A stretch of DNA of 64,000 nt. Source: Ustulina deusta (taxonomy: Eukaryota; Ascomycota; Sordariomycetes; Xylariales; Xylariaceae). The notes beneath the pieces were generated by a model. It was not told the origin of the DNA, did no database searches, and saw nothing but the letters and a program-made list of their open reading frames with translations. Both the position numbers and the translations under genes were made by a program. Location of the stretch: positions 682,001-746,000 of the forward strand of contig JAJNNX010000008.1 in the NCBI GenBank assembly GCA_023159155.1, in the 5' to 3' direction. The first letter of the stretch is position 1; each line of letters opens with the position of its first letter. Below are positions 11,563-22,687 of this stretch, piece after piece.

Positions 11563-13493
11563 ATGGCCAAGGCCACGAATCGCAGCTCCCACAGCGAGCA
11601 ACCGGATGACGTCGCAACCCGCCACGATTCACATTCCAATGCCGCTCCTCCCAAGGACGAAGAGCATCACGGCTTGCTCGCCGGCCGCGAGCCGGACGGC
11701 GAAGACGATATCGATGACGAGGACGAGGACGGCCTCGTCGTGCATCCGGGCGGCGGCAAAATCGACCGCGACACCGATCACGACTCTCTTGGTCCCCGGA
11801 CCCCGAGAACACCGAATCGAGTGCGCTTCGATCTCCGACCTACCAACATCCCCCCCGCTGCCAATGGCACGCGCGACTCTGCCGATGACGTCCTGCCGCT
11901 CGACTCGTTCGACTACCTCGACCCCGACCCCGACGGTCCCGGCGGACGAGACCGCACAGCGCGGCGGCCGCTGCTGACCGACATCGAAGCGCCGTCCGTG
12001 ACAGTCGCCAACAGTTTGTCAGACGACGATGTCCACACATGGGCCGAGCGCGAGCGTACCCGGCCCAAGTCAGGACTGCGGTCGGCCTTCATGAACATGG
12101 CAAACAGCATCATCGGCGCCGGCATCATCGGACAGGCGTACGCGTTCAAGGACGCCGGCCTCATCGCGGGCATCGTGCTGCTCGTCGGCCTGACCGTCGT
12201 TGTCGACTGGACCATCCGCCTCATCGTCATCAACAGCAAGCTCAGCGGTGCCAGCAGCTTCCAGGGCACCGTCGAGCACTGCTTCGGAAAGTCCGGGCTA
12301 ATTGCCATCAGCGTCGCCCAGTGGGCTTTTGCGTTCGGCGGCATGATAGCCTTCGGCGTCATCGTGGGCGATTCTATCCCTCCCGTCTTCCGTGCCATCT
12401 GGCCGAACCTGCACGAAATCCCCGTTCTTAGCCTCCTGGGCGACAGAAGAGCTGTCATTGTCATTTTCATATTGGGTATTAGTTACCCGTTAACACTATA
12501 TAGAGATATCGCCAAAGTACGTCCTCCTGTCCTGGGCAAGCCATGTCTGTGCCGCCTCGCCCTGCGAAACGCGCTAATAGGAGCAATATAGTTGGCAAGG
12601 GCGAGCACACTCGCTCTCATTAGTATGGTCATCATCATAACTACCGTTGTCGTACAAGGTGCCCTCACTCCCTTAGAAGACCGGGGTTCTTTCACCACCC
12701 CACTACTTACGATCAACGATGGCATATTCCAGGCTATAGGCGTCATTTCATTCGGTCCGTACAATATCTTGACCTGTTTAGCAGGAAATCCGGAGTGGCT
12801 TGGGCCTTACTAACTCCTGTCGTTAGCTTTTGTTTGCCAGCACAACTCCCTCTTAATATACGGTTCCCTCAAGACTCCCACGATCGACCGTTTCGCGACT
12901 GTGACGCATTACTCCACGGGTATATCAATGGTCGCATGTCTAGTCATGGCACTTGCGGGCTTCCTAACCTTTGGCGACAAAACGTTGGGGAATGTGCTCA
13001 ACAACTTCCCGGCCGACAACACGATGGTGACGATTGCGAGGCTTTGTTTCGGGTTAAACATGCTCACTACGTTGCCCCTCGAGGCCTTCGTCTGCCGGGA
13101 GGTCATGCTTAACTATTGGTTCCCCGATGAACCCTTTAACATGAACCTACACCTCATCTATAGCTCGGCGCTCGTCGTCTCGGCCATGGTGCTCAGCCTA
13201 TTTACTTGCGACCTAGGTATCGTCTTCGAGCTCGTCGGCGCTACGAGCGCCGCTGCGCTGGCGTATATATTACCGCCCCTGTGCTACATCAAGTTGAGCT
13301 CCAGGTCTTGGAGGACATACGTCGCCATGGCCGTGGTGGCGTTTGGATGTAGTATCATGTTCATTAGCGTGCTACAGGCCGGGGCCAAGATGATTAAAGG
13401 TACAGTATCCTTTCTCAATTCTAACATTTACTTAGCAAGCGCGGTACTAACTTTTATTTCATAGGCGAAGGCGAGCCCGCCAAGTGCGTGTAA
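11563..13493 (+). CDS. Vacuolar amino-acid transporter, AVT5/AVT6-like (AAAP family)
   Basis: Four exons: 11563-12516, 12592-12754, 12827-13399 and 13465-13493, 572 aa. Residues 1-165 are an acidic, disordered cytosolic N-terminus. The SLC36/AAAP-type core begins at about residue 168 with AFMNMANSIIGAGIIGQAYAF, the conserved first membrane segment. Later landmarks are SYPLTLYRDI, then ISF joined across intron 2 to AFVCQHNSLLIYGSL, a family hallmark that confirms that splice. Hydrophobic segments add up to roughly ten or eleven helices. The last exon supplies only nine residues (GEGEPAKCV). Known relatives export amino acids from the vacuole (yeast Avt5/6/7 group); the substrate here is inference. 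Donors are GTACGT, GTCCGT and GTACAG and acceptors are TAG. The exon 1 GC content is clearly higher than in its neighbours. Confidence 0.9.
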
Positions 13494-14824
13494 AGACGTT
13501 GTTCTAACCCCAACAGCCCATGTATTTGTAGCATTTAAGCATCTTTTATATCCGTATCTGCCCAGGCATAGAAGGGGTTTGTTCACCGCAGGTTGGGGAA
13601 AAGGAGTGGGTCCTTGGTAGCCAACTCGAACATCAGCAGTCATGGCATCTTGTTAATAAGATGGCCGCAGGAAGCCAGATCGGCTTTGTAGAATTATTTC
13701 TATCTTAGGGGAGCATGGAATTAAGCAAAACCCCGATAGAGGTAGAGAGTTCTGCGTGTGACGTTTCATACACTCTTTGCGATGACGGGGTATCTGTCCA
13801 TTTGTCCGTCTGTCCGCCTGCTTTGCCGTTCATCTCGCCCTAGGTATTCTTGATGTCCTACAGCACACAGGACACGCACATGAGAGTCCTAGAACAGGAC
13901 CACGACACTAGGGTAGGTAGATGCTCATCATCCGGAATCCGCCGTCCCGGATCATCAGAGCCGTTACACTATAACAATAACTCTACGGATAGCCGAGTCC
14001 TAGGGAGCGATCTATCTTCTATTCACGTGTCCTCGTCGAGAAGGTATCTCAGGCCAATCACTTCGCCACGGCAACTTTGACGCAGCGTAAGCAGCCATGA
14101 AACTGAGACTCGAGCCCAGATGGGACCCAATCGATCGAGGGGCATTATCAACACGTCGCACTCACATGGGGTAATGTGGTCAGATCTTTCTTACCTTGCT
14201 CGCTTGGCCTCGGTATGACTTAGACTACCTGCTCTGTCGGGACCTACACCATGCTCCTTTCTGCCTGGCGTACGGTGGCGTGGACGCATGTGAGAGAGCA
14301 CACATGTAGGAAGGGCACGCTGGAAGGGGACCCGACCCGGTTTTTTGGTGCTTAGCGCGGCGTTGTGGATTGTTTGCCTGCTGCTGTAGATACTAGTAGA
14401 TAGATGTTCGCCCGACTGGACCTGGGCTTAGCCTGTGCTTGCATTTTAACCTGTGTGAGTTGCTCAGACCAGGTAAGGCATATCTACTGTACACTAGGCA
14501 TATCATACGGACGTGAGTATGTATAACGTCTAGGTTCCCTACCTAGTGTATCTAGTGGGGGGTTTTTCTAAGACAGGCTTGGCGTTTTCGGGGTTTTTAC
14601 ATCCATACAAGATCTATACTAGGTACTATAGTACGTAGGCAATATAAGCAGCACCCTCGACTGAGCCCTCATTTATACTCGATCATGTTACCTAATGGCA
14701 AAGGCGCCGCTGCATGTAAGCAAGGACGGACGGCATGCAGCATCGACACGCGGTACCGCGGTCCCTTGGTGCAGGGAAATAGACAGACGTCGAAGTGTTC
14801 TCTCTCTGCATGATTCATATATGT

Positions 14825-14841
14825 ACACACACACACACACA
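14825..14841. repeat. (AC)n microsatellite
   Basis: About eight AC units in the intergenic interval. Confidence 0.85.
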
Positions 14842-15525
14842 TGCCCTTCCGAGAAGCGGTCACATCCGAGGCACCCGAAGAATCAGGAGATGGAGAGACA
14901 GACAGCTACGACTGTAGAAACAACGGCTTTGTCATCTATACGCATCGCGATTAGAAGACGATGGATAGTGAACAGTATAAGTGTACGTATACGTAGTAGA
15001 TCGGCAGGCAGACGCAACGAGAAACGAGAGGCAGATAGACGAGTAGGTGCCTATACTATACTAGTCTAGATGATACGCTCCCACGCACCAAGGAATCCAA
15101 TGACCGACCAACCAGACGATCGACTAAGTGCAACGAGTTCGTCCACACCACCACCACCACCAAACCACATGTACCCATAGGGCCAGATGTTCTAGGTACC
15201 CCCTCTCCTCCTCCCCAAGCCACCTGATCTGCGGAGGGCAGGCAGATAAAGTAGGCCGCCCTTTTTTTGTCATTTTCGTCTTATCCAATAGGTACAAGAC
15301 AAGCAACGCAGCAGGGGAGCTGTCGTATCACCAGACGGGACCAAAGGTGCTGATGTGATGTCGATAGCCAGACAGACAGTAGTAGAGTAAGTAGTACCTA
15401 CCCCGAGAACCCCGCTTTCTAGGTGAATGGGGGAGGGGGACGAGAGGGGGGTTGGATGGATGGGATGGGGGTGGGATCAATCGTGTCGTTACCTAGGTAG
15501 GTAGCTGGTTAGTTACCGGCCGCCG

Positions 15526-15568
15526 ATATATACATATAGGTATATATATAGGTATATATATATATATA
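15526..15568. repeat. (TA)n-rich tract with TATAGG units
   Basis: Alternating TA runs are interrupted by three TATAGG steps. It lies about 600 bp upstream of the micropeptide start. Confidence 0.8.
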
Positions 15569-15870
15569 AGTGAGGGCCGAAGACGCGAAGATGGTCAGAT
15601 ATCCCTTCCATCTGTAACTTACCGCTATCGTCTGTCGCCCTTCGCAAAGCCAAGCTACGCTTCTTCTCACTGGTGAGTCCGCCCTCTGCTTCTCTGCTTC
15701 TCCTGCTATTTCAACTGTTCCCTTATCCACCCGTCTGTCCCTCGCTAGGGAAAGGGTATGCGATGCTCGAGACGGGGAGCGCTGGCCGGGTATCTGTTCG
15801 CATCAACGTGCCTGGGGTCCGTAGGTAGTGCCTGCAAACCTCGGTGGCGTGAAAGACCGACGGAAGTCGT

Positions 15871-15893
15871 CAGTCAGTCAGTCAGTCAGTCAG
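15871..15893. repeat. (CAGT)n tetranucleotide repeat
   Basis: Nearly six perfect CAGT units in the presumed promoter/leader of the micropeptide gene. Confidence 0.85.
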
Positions 15894-16129
15894 ACGAAGC
15901 CTGGGTGTCACTTTCATGTTTCTTTCCCAACAGGAACCAACTCCCTGGATTTCCGTCCGACAGGAAAACAACCAAGCAAGCAAACAAACCACCTACACAT
16001 CCCATCCCATCTACCTACCCAGACCCCAATCCACCCATCCAGACTCCCGGGGCGAGCAAACCGACCAAAGGAGCACACTTACTAAGAGCCCAGAGAGAGA
16101 AAAAACAGACAAATAACAAACCACCACAT

Positions 16130-16151
16130 CCAACCAACCAACCAACCAACC
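16130..16151. repeat. (CCAA)n tetranucleotide repeat
   Basis: Five or so CCAA units end eight bases before the micropeptide ATG, so they are very likely in its 5' UTR. Confidence 0.8.
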
Positions 16152-16158
16152 AGCCAAT

Positions 16159-16478
16159 ATGCATAACTCATCCTGCCCCAAGTGCGGTGTCTCCTTCTCC
16201 GGCGAGGGCAAGACCTGCGGCTCGTGCGGCGCTGTAAGTTCTCGAAATCCCGTATCCTATCTATCCCTTTTTTCTATTATTACCACCATGGCGATGAAAC
16301 ATGCGTCACCACTACCATCTACCCATCTACCCACTCCGAAGGGTATCGTTTCGCCCCTCCTCCCCCCCCCGATGCAAGTCCACGGCATGCATGCCCTTGA
16401 AGCAGCAGCAGCAGCAGCAGCAGCAGAAGGAAGCAAGGCTAACAACAGCAAACTTCCACAAAGACCTGTCCCAACTAA
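16159..16478 (+). CDS. 29-residue Cys-rich zinc-ribbon-like micropeptide
   Basis: Two exons: 16159-16233 and 16464-16478. Exon 1 encodes 25 residues (start MHNSSCPKCG, end CGSCGA) up to a consensus GTAAGT donor. After a 230 nt intron ending CAAAG, a 15 nt exon adds TCPN and a stop. The product has five Cys: Cys6 and Cys9 as CPKC, Cys20 and Cys23 as CGSC, and Cys27, with Gly/Ser/Lys between. The two CxxC knuckles spaced by ten residues look like a stand-alone zinc ribbon. I recall similar tiny proteins in other filamentous fungi, but no established function. The intron contains an (AGC)n repeat. The long repeat-rich leader suggests a highly expressed or regulated transcript, which is inference. 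An unspliced reading would continue for 108 codons into low-complexity sequence and is less convincing. Confidence 0.6.
16401..16426. repeat. (AGC)n trinucleotide repeat inside the micropeptide intron
   Basis: Eight to nine AGC units within the 230 nt intron. They are open in one frame as polyQ or polyA, but the exon structure makes them non-coding. Confidence 0.85.
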
Positions 16479-17974
16479 ACCTTGAAACCTATCACCGCCG
16501 CCGCCGCTGCCAAACGACGGAGACGATGTCGCGCGAATAGTCAAGGAAGGGGAGTGGGGGAGGACTGTGTTTCTATCTATCTATTCCGGGGAGTTTCTTT
16601 CGGCCGTGGACGGGGTGGACGGGGTGGGTAGGCGGTAAACCATCACATCGCATCACAACAAGTGAATGAACTTTGATGTTATTATCCAGTCAAGTGTCCG
16701 GGGAAGGCGTTGGTTGCCGGGGGTGTATGAATGAATTATCGAGATCGGCAGTAGAGGGAACTGACCAGCAAAGAGAGAAACAAAACACAGAAACCCGAGA
16801 AAAACAGCAGCAGCAGTGAAAGTGAGTGTGAATGGCATGTTTGACAAGAGTCGAGATTCGGAATTCCCTCCAGTTCATCGTCGTCATTACCCCCCAGCAG
16901 TTGCAGATTCTTTACATATATAGCCAGTCGCTCGCTTATGCTCTTTATCCGCAAATCAAATTCCAGTCAACCAGCCCGTCACATCTAGCTTTCCTCCGTG
17001 GTAATTGGTGAAATCATCTCGCCCTACGAACATACTGTAGAACCAAGGAGGTAAAGTTGACACGAGGGACTAGAGAAAGGGGTAAAGGTGAACCATATTA
17101 GGCACAAGATGGTCGGGACGGGAGAGTGGACAAGAGGTGGCACGGAGTGGGAAAAGGCATTCACGATGACGGATTAGTCGAGAGCTAATAGCTAGGCACT
17201 CGTGAGATGCCCATTAGCCTGACTTGTCTTCTCAGCAGTCCGGTGACTCATTAGTATCCTAATGTGTTTGAGCTGCCTCGAAGGAACTAGGGAACATATC
17301 TCGGACGAGAGTCCTTGACAGCCAAGGCTAAGGATATTACGCATGCATGTGGAAGGAGGCTGTGTCCAGATCAGTGTCATTGCAAGTAAGATAAGCCATG
17401 TGGAACGCCATCGGGTTAGGAAATCAAACCATGTGCATTATCGAACCATACTGGATGAAGAAAGAACAGATAGAAAGAGTAACCCTAGGAACAAGCACCC
17501 ATCTCCGGTTGATTTAACACGTAACAGTCGAGAGAGCAGTGAAAAGGAGAAAGGTTTATGATATAGCCGTATTCTCGGGGGCTGAACTCGCCAGACTTCA
17601 CACGCACGCACACACGCACAAAGCGCAAACTCCACCTCTCTCGCAGCCTCCTCTTCCTCTAATAGCAGTCCGTGTTTATATCCCCAGGTCTCTGTTTATC
17701 GAGTGCCCAAAGAACCACCGCTCATCACTATTATTCCTGTAGTCATAGCTACAAGGTGTGTGAAAGCCAACCTAAGTTGCACGCCTGCCGGAGAGGTAGA
17801 TGCGAGAGCGGGCAGATCGAACTCCAGCCGAAAAACCATGATGCAGAACCGCTTCCACTCTTCCGTCCGCTTAAATCCTGATCATCTGGGTACGTTGCCC
17901 GCAACTGAGATTCAAAGACAATGCTGAATCAGGTCGGGATATCAAAGGTATCATCAACGGGTATTTAGATTGAT
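16479..17974. other. intergenic interval with no gene seen
   Basis: About 1.5 kb between the micropeptide gene (plus) and RHO1 (minus), so both 3' UTRs lie here. Short ORFs show no motif. Confidence 0.45.
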
Positions 17975-19035
17975 TTAGAGGATCAAGCAGTGCTTGGACT
18001 TCTTCGGGCGGGAACGGGAGAGAAGAGCGGCGCGGGTAGCGTGCTCGAAAACCTCCCGGACACCCTCGTTAGTCTTGGCTGAGCACTCGAGGTACTTGTA
18101 GGCGCCAATCTTCTTGCGGATATCCTCACCCTATTATGACTCGGATATTAGCCGTCCGTATAACCAAGGCAAGACGAGATGATCCCGCACTCAGTGCATG
18201 AACTATACCATGACAATACACTCAAAGAAAAAACTTGTGATAACTTACCTCCTCAGGGGAAACGGGCTTCTGGCTTGTCTTGCGAAGCTCCTCAATGGTC
18301 TTGGCGTCGTAGCGGAGATCCTTTTTGCAGCCAACGAGGATGATAGGAAGGCCCTGGCAGAAGTGAAGAACCTCGGAAATCCACTATAAAATTGAGCACG
18401 TATCAGCTTCTGCATGCTCTATTGTATGATAGTGACCCATAGGTGTCGAAAAGTGCAAAATACCTTTTCCTGTACGTTGTCCAAAGAATCCGGAGAGTCA
18501 ACAGCGAAGCAGATAAGGATAACGTGGGAGTCTGGGTAGGATAGAGGTCGAAGACGGTCGTAGTCTTCCTGGCCAGCCGTATCCCACAAGGCTAACTCGA
18601 CATGCTTGCCGTCAACCTCGACGTCGGCAACGTAATTCTCGAAGACGGTGGGGACATAGACCTGAACATCAAGAGGTCAGTGAATCTGTGATGGACCAGA
18701 TCGATATGGTGTAAGATGTCCAAGCATGCATGCTAAGATGCACAAAACGGACACGAGACAACAGGCTGAAGGGCGGGCGGGTTGGTGGATGGGGTAACAG
18801 GGTCGTGTTGGGTATGACGCGGGCAACGGTTCTGGGCTTGGGATTGTTGCGAGACCACGATGACGGAGATGTTGTCTCTTACCTCAGGGAAAGTTCCCTT
18901 GGAGAAGACGCTGCGAAGGAGACGGTTAGCGGAATCGAGGAGTGCAGAGGCTGACGAGGCAACAAACATCAGCAAACAAGTTTTGCCACAGGCACCGTCA
19001 CCAACGATGACGAGCTTTCGACGAATCTCAGCCAT
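17975..19035 (-). CDS. RHO1: Rho-type small GTPase Rho1
   Basis: Five exons: 19035-18968, 18910-18883 (28 nt), 18661-18464, 18383-18249 and 18130-17975, 194 aa. The gene shows all G boxes: GDGACGKT at residues 12-19, the switch I effector [36 protein letters not shown] and ECSAKT. It has the Rho insert region, a polybasic SRPKKSK and the CLIL CAAX box for geranylgeranylation. This is the canonical Rho1/RhoA, which activates glucan synthase and the Pkc1 cell-wall integrity MAP kinase pathway at the plasma membrane. The very small second exon joins LL to [10 protein letters not shown] and restores the family consensus exactly. Intron phases are 2, 0, 0 and 0. The upstream sequence to about 19300 is pyrimidine-rich on the coding strand, as expected for a promoter/leader. 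Confidence 0.97.
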
Positions 19036-22000
19036 GATGATGGTTTGGAGGCGAAGGTCGAAGGAGGATTAGGGGTAACCGAAGGCAGGCTGGCGGCTCT
19101 GGGACTCGGGCAAACTCAAAGGATATACTACGATAAAAACCGCAGGCGAAGGGGAACCGGCGGCGTGGTGTTCCTGGGAGGAGATGATGCTTTTGTCTCT
19201 CCTGCTGTCCGATGATGGAAGAGAAGTAGAGATGGGGGAACTTGAGAGGTGGATGGAAAGAGAAGAAGGTTGTTGTTCAATTGAATGAGTGACCTGGAAA
19301 GGGTACAACAACTAGAATGGCCTAGTCTAGGCAAGAGAGGCTGGTACCTAGGTCCTGTGTTATCGGGTTAGGTGTACTGTGATCTGTAGGAGGCGTGTTA
19401 TGTACATATACCTAGGTAGGGAGGTAGGTATCTACGTATGTTGCCAGGTGCATCTATAGGTAAATAGGTAAATAGGTACCTAACATGTGCTGGTGCAGGG
19501 TTAGGTCCAAGGTAAGGTTCCAGGCTACGGGGCCTGTAATAGGAGAGATCAGATTCAAGATATGGCTTTAGCGGGGGTCTTGTCTTGAATTGCGTTTTCA
19601 GGCATTGGACCTAAAAGTCCTACCAGTTGCCAGGTCAGGACCAGGTGCCCAGATAGTGGGCGACAGTTCTTGGCGGACGGAAGTCCCCCATTGCCATCCA
19701 TTGACCTTGGCTGACCCAAAACGGACCTAAGCTAGCCCCCCACAAACTTTGCACAAATTTTTTTGCACAGCATCAAGCCGTAATAAACGGATTATACGCG
19801 TGGGTCTACGGTGGTCGCGAGTACTACCTACTAGGCATTTCCCTGATAAACGGTTTTATTGGTTACAATCTAATGCTTCTCTATTTTATTACAACGATCA
19901 CAGCTGGCCAACTAGAGCTACCGGTATACATATTACGACTTAACAAGGGGAGCGAATCCAATAGCAACCAATATTGTTGCAGCGAAGGTGCTGGGAAGCC
20001 GGAACATAGCTGGCGGTGAGCCTGCTGTGCAGCATCTTGTACCGAGTATGTGACCCTTGACTTCAAGCTACAAGCTGGAAGATATTTCTCTCTTGAGTAG
20101 CCATTCCCCTACGTGATCCTCGTTCCTGATCAATCATATCACGCTCGGCGCCACCATATATTCTTAAAGGCCTTCGGCGTATCGCACAGGGTAGCCAACA
20201 CAAGGACTAAGTTGGTTGTTGAGTTGCTATAGTTGTAACTTGGTGAATGCCAACCGTCACCTAAGCGCAGGCATATCAGGCCTGCCACACTTTGCACCTA
20301 CCTAGGTATCCTCAAAGAACGCGTCTCTGTAGAACCGTCGAGACTGCGTCGTTAATTTCTTTAGCACATACCAAATGCGAAAACCAGAAGAAATATCCAT
20401 GTCCGAGGGCCAGACCTCCTTCGGCTCAAGCGGAAACCCCAAAACCCAGACCCATTGCAACGATTGGGATTGGGATTGGGATCGGCTCCGGATGGTTAAG
20501 ATCAAAGGCACCGCTAAAATTAAACCACCTAACGAGGACGTCGAGGTTCCAATACTGAAACGATTCGTTGATTATTTATTGCCCAAGGTTCGTGCAGTTA
20601 TGGTTGACAATGACCTGCTTATATCTCAAGTTGCCACCGATCCCCAAAAGGATGGCATCTATATTTTGTTGGATATCCCCCTTTCTTGACTGCGGCATCT
20701 CTCCATGGTCTCTAGATCACCCAGTACTCTAAACTTAGCAGTTCGATTGGCTTGGGCCAGGTGTCAATTTGTCACCATACTGCGATCAACATCGGAATGC
20801 TCAAGAGATGATTGCCTTCAAATTTCATTCGATTGGGAAACCATCGAGGCTGCAGATGGCTCGGGATGAACTCCACCGTCATCAGGGCCTGCCGCCGCAC
20901 ACATATATAGTACCAAAAACTGTGTTGATCAAGATGTTAACAAACATCTCGCATTAGCTTGAACTGTAGGGAGGATTACACTCTCTGTTGCTGTAAGTCC
21001 CTGTTTAAGATGGGATGGGTTCGTTAAACCGTTTACGGAATCTGACCGTTACGAGGGCAGTTTAGGTTGCAGCACATAAAGTTTGCACAAATGCCCACCT
21101 GACTGGGACGGGGTGAGCTTGAGCAAAAGCGGCAATTACGCTAATCCTAAATTGTGCCATTCATTGATTGTGCCGCCTTTGTTGCGCGGCCCTTGCGTTT
21201 AGGTTTGAGTTGAGGCAACCAACCTGACTGTGCCGAGACCGAAGTGCTCACTAACTCTCACGCTAGACCACCCTAGGTACCTCCTATCTAGGTCCAGGCA
21301 CTACTCGCTAAATCCCCTGTTACGGAGTGACCTGACACTGTAGGTTCTAGGTATTGTCCACTGCCACATGAAAAAGAGATGCCCATCATTTGCCGAAAGA
21401 GTTATTATTGTATTATAAGGGCAATCGCCAGTTTTTATTGTGTACACACAATATTACTACCTAGTAGATATGGACAAGATCTATTCATTTTGTGGCAAAC
21501 TCGGCTGCTTTAGTTGGTTAAATCTACATAGCCTCATCTCGCACCTCTGCCGTCTGTGCCATTGCTCTAGAATCAGGGCAGGGAAAGAATCTTTCCGTCA
21601 TCTCAGCTGATGACCCGTGGCTCAGCCTCTCTCCTCCACACTCCGACAGGCTGTCGTTATTTCCACTCGTTCGTATTGTCCTGTTGTGGAGATTATAATA
21701 AATGAGCTGTCGTCAATTGTTGGGTTGAATAGGTACGTCTTCTTTGTGGCCCTACCTATACCTTGCCTTGCGATATCGGTTATACCATTTTTATTGTTCT
21801 GCGTATTGTGTCCCTCAGCACCTGTGTCTTCCATCGCGTAAGACACTCGCCATCGCCCAAGTGAAATTCAGTCAAACCTCAACGTAGATTTCTTTGTCAG
21901 TTGCTCTTGTCGACAACCTTCTACATAAACTGTCAGATCCCCTAGCCAAAGCCGTTACACAAACTTAGCTATGAGACATGTGATATCTTTTGTTCCTGGT

Positions 22001-22687
22001 TTTATCTAGGCTCTGGCTAGGACAAGTAAGCATGTAGGTAGTTCTCCCAAGACCGCAACAACAGTATACTATCGCGGATTGCAGGCTAAAGGGCATATCT
22101 AGCAGGCGGTGGGCTATGCGCAGGATTGGGATAGGCGTGAGTTGTTCCCATCAAGTGCTAACTTGAAGACTTTGACAATAATGGCGGTGATGCGTTGCCG
22201 GATAATTTGAAAGTAGGGAGGGTATGTTGTGGACGCTGATATATCCAATAAGTCACCGCATCAAACACCGACCACCATGTTCTCAGTGTTACCTACTAAA
22301 CTCCAGACTGTCCCTACCTAGGTGGAGGAGTTCTTGGCTGTAATTAGTATAGGTACTTACCTAGTATAGATTCATCGGTATGCGGCGGGTGAATATTCCG
22401 GGTCAGAGTTGGGGCGAATTGAAAACAACTGATTGGCTCAATTCGTTGGTCTTTCGCATGCCAACTGGGATGCTAGGTACCTACGCACATAGTAAATCTC
22501 TCCACCAAGTCTTGACCACCTACAGAGCTCCCAAAAATTTGGCCCAGCCAAAACGACCTGTATGACAATACGAGACGGCAACTGAACCTACACGCTGCCT
22601 CGCGACTCGCCATGATCTCCTAGTACCTCCCTACACAACCACCCTCTCCGGCCTCCGAATCCCCCATACATACGGTGCAAAGAGACG
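19036..22687. other. long divergent intergenic interval
   Basis: About 3.6 kb between RHO1 (minus) and the uL24m gene (plus). It holds TACCTA/TAGGTA clusters at 19345-19490, 20299-20310, 21272-21300 and 22313-22370, and one candidate coding region at 20375-20956 (listed separately). Nothing else was recognised. Confidence 0.45.
20375..20956 (+). CDS. possible two-exon gene of unknown function
   Basis: Tentative. A 104-codon ORF (20375-20689) has a Trp/Asp run (DWDWDWD) encoded by a GGGATT repeat, then plausible protein such as PPNEDVEVPILKRFVDYLLP. A second open frame after a CTTAG at about 20740 gives FDWLGPGVNLSPYC, then a stretch with DELHRHQGLPPHTYIVPK, ending at 20956. The two would join through an intron of about 80 nt, but the only donor I see (a GTTGGA at about 20669) is weak. 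Composition looks protein-like, yet I recognise no family. It could equally be a decayed gene. Confidence 0.3.

Larger units (their letters stand above)
13494..16158. other. long intergenic interval, repeat-rich leader of the micropeptide gene
   Basis: About 2.7 kb without a recognised gene. It holds an (AC)n tract at 14825-14841, TACCTA/TAGGTA motifs near 15400-15510, a (TA)n/TATATAGG tract at 15526-15568, six CAGT units at 15871-15893 and CCAA units at 16130-16151 directly before the micropeptide ATG. The last 600 bp are pyrimidine- and AAC-rich and probably form promoter and 5' UTR. Confidence 0.5.

Noticed and set aside
20462..20484. GGGATT repeat considered as interstitial telomere
   Set aside because: The unit is TTGGGA, not the fungal TTAGGG, and there are only three copies.
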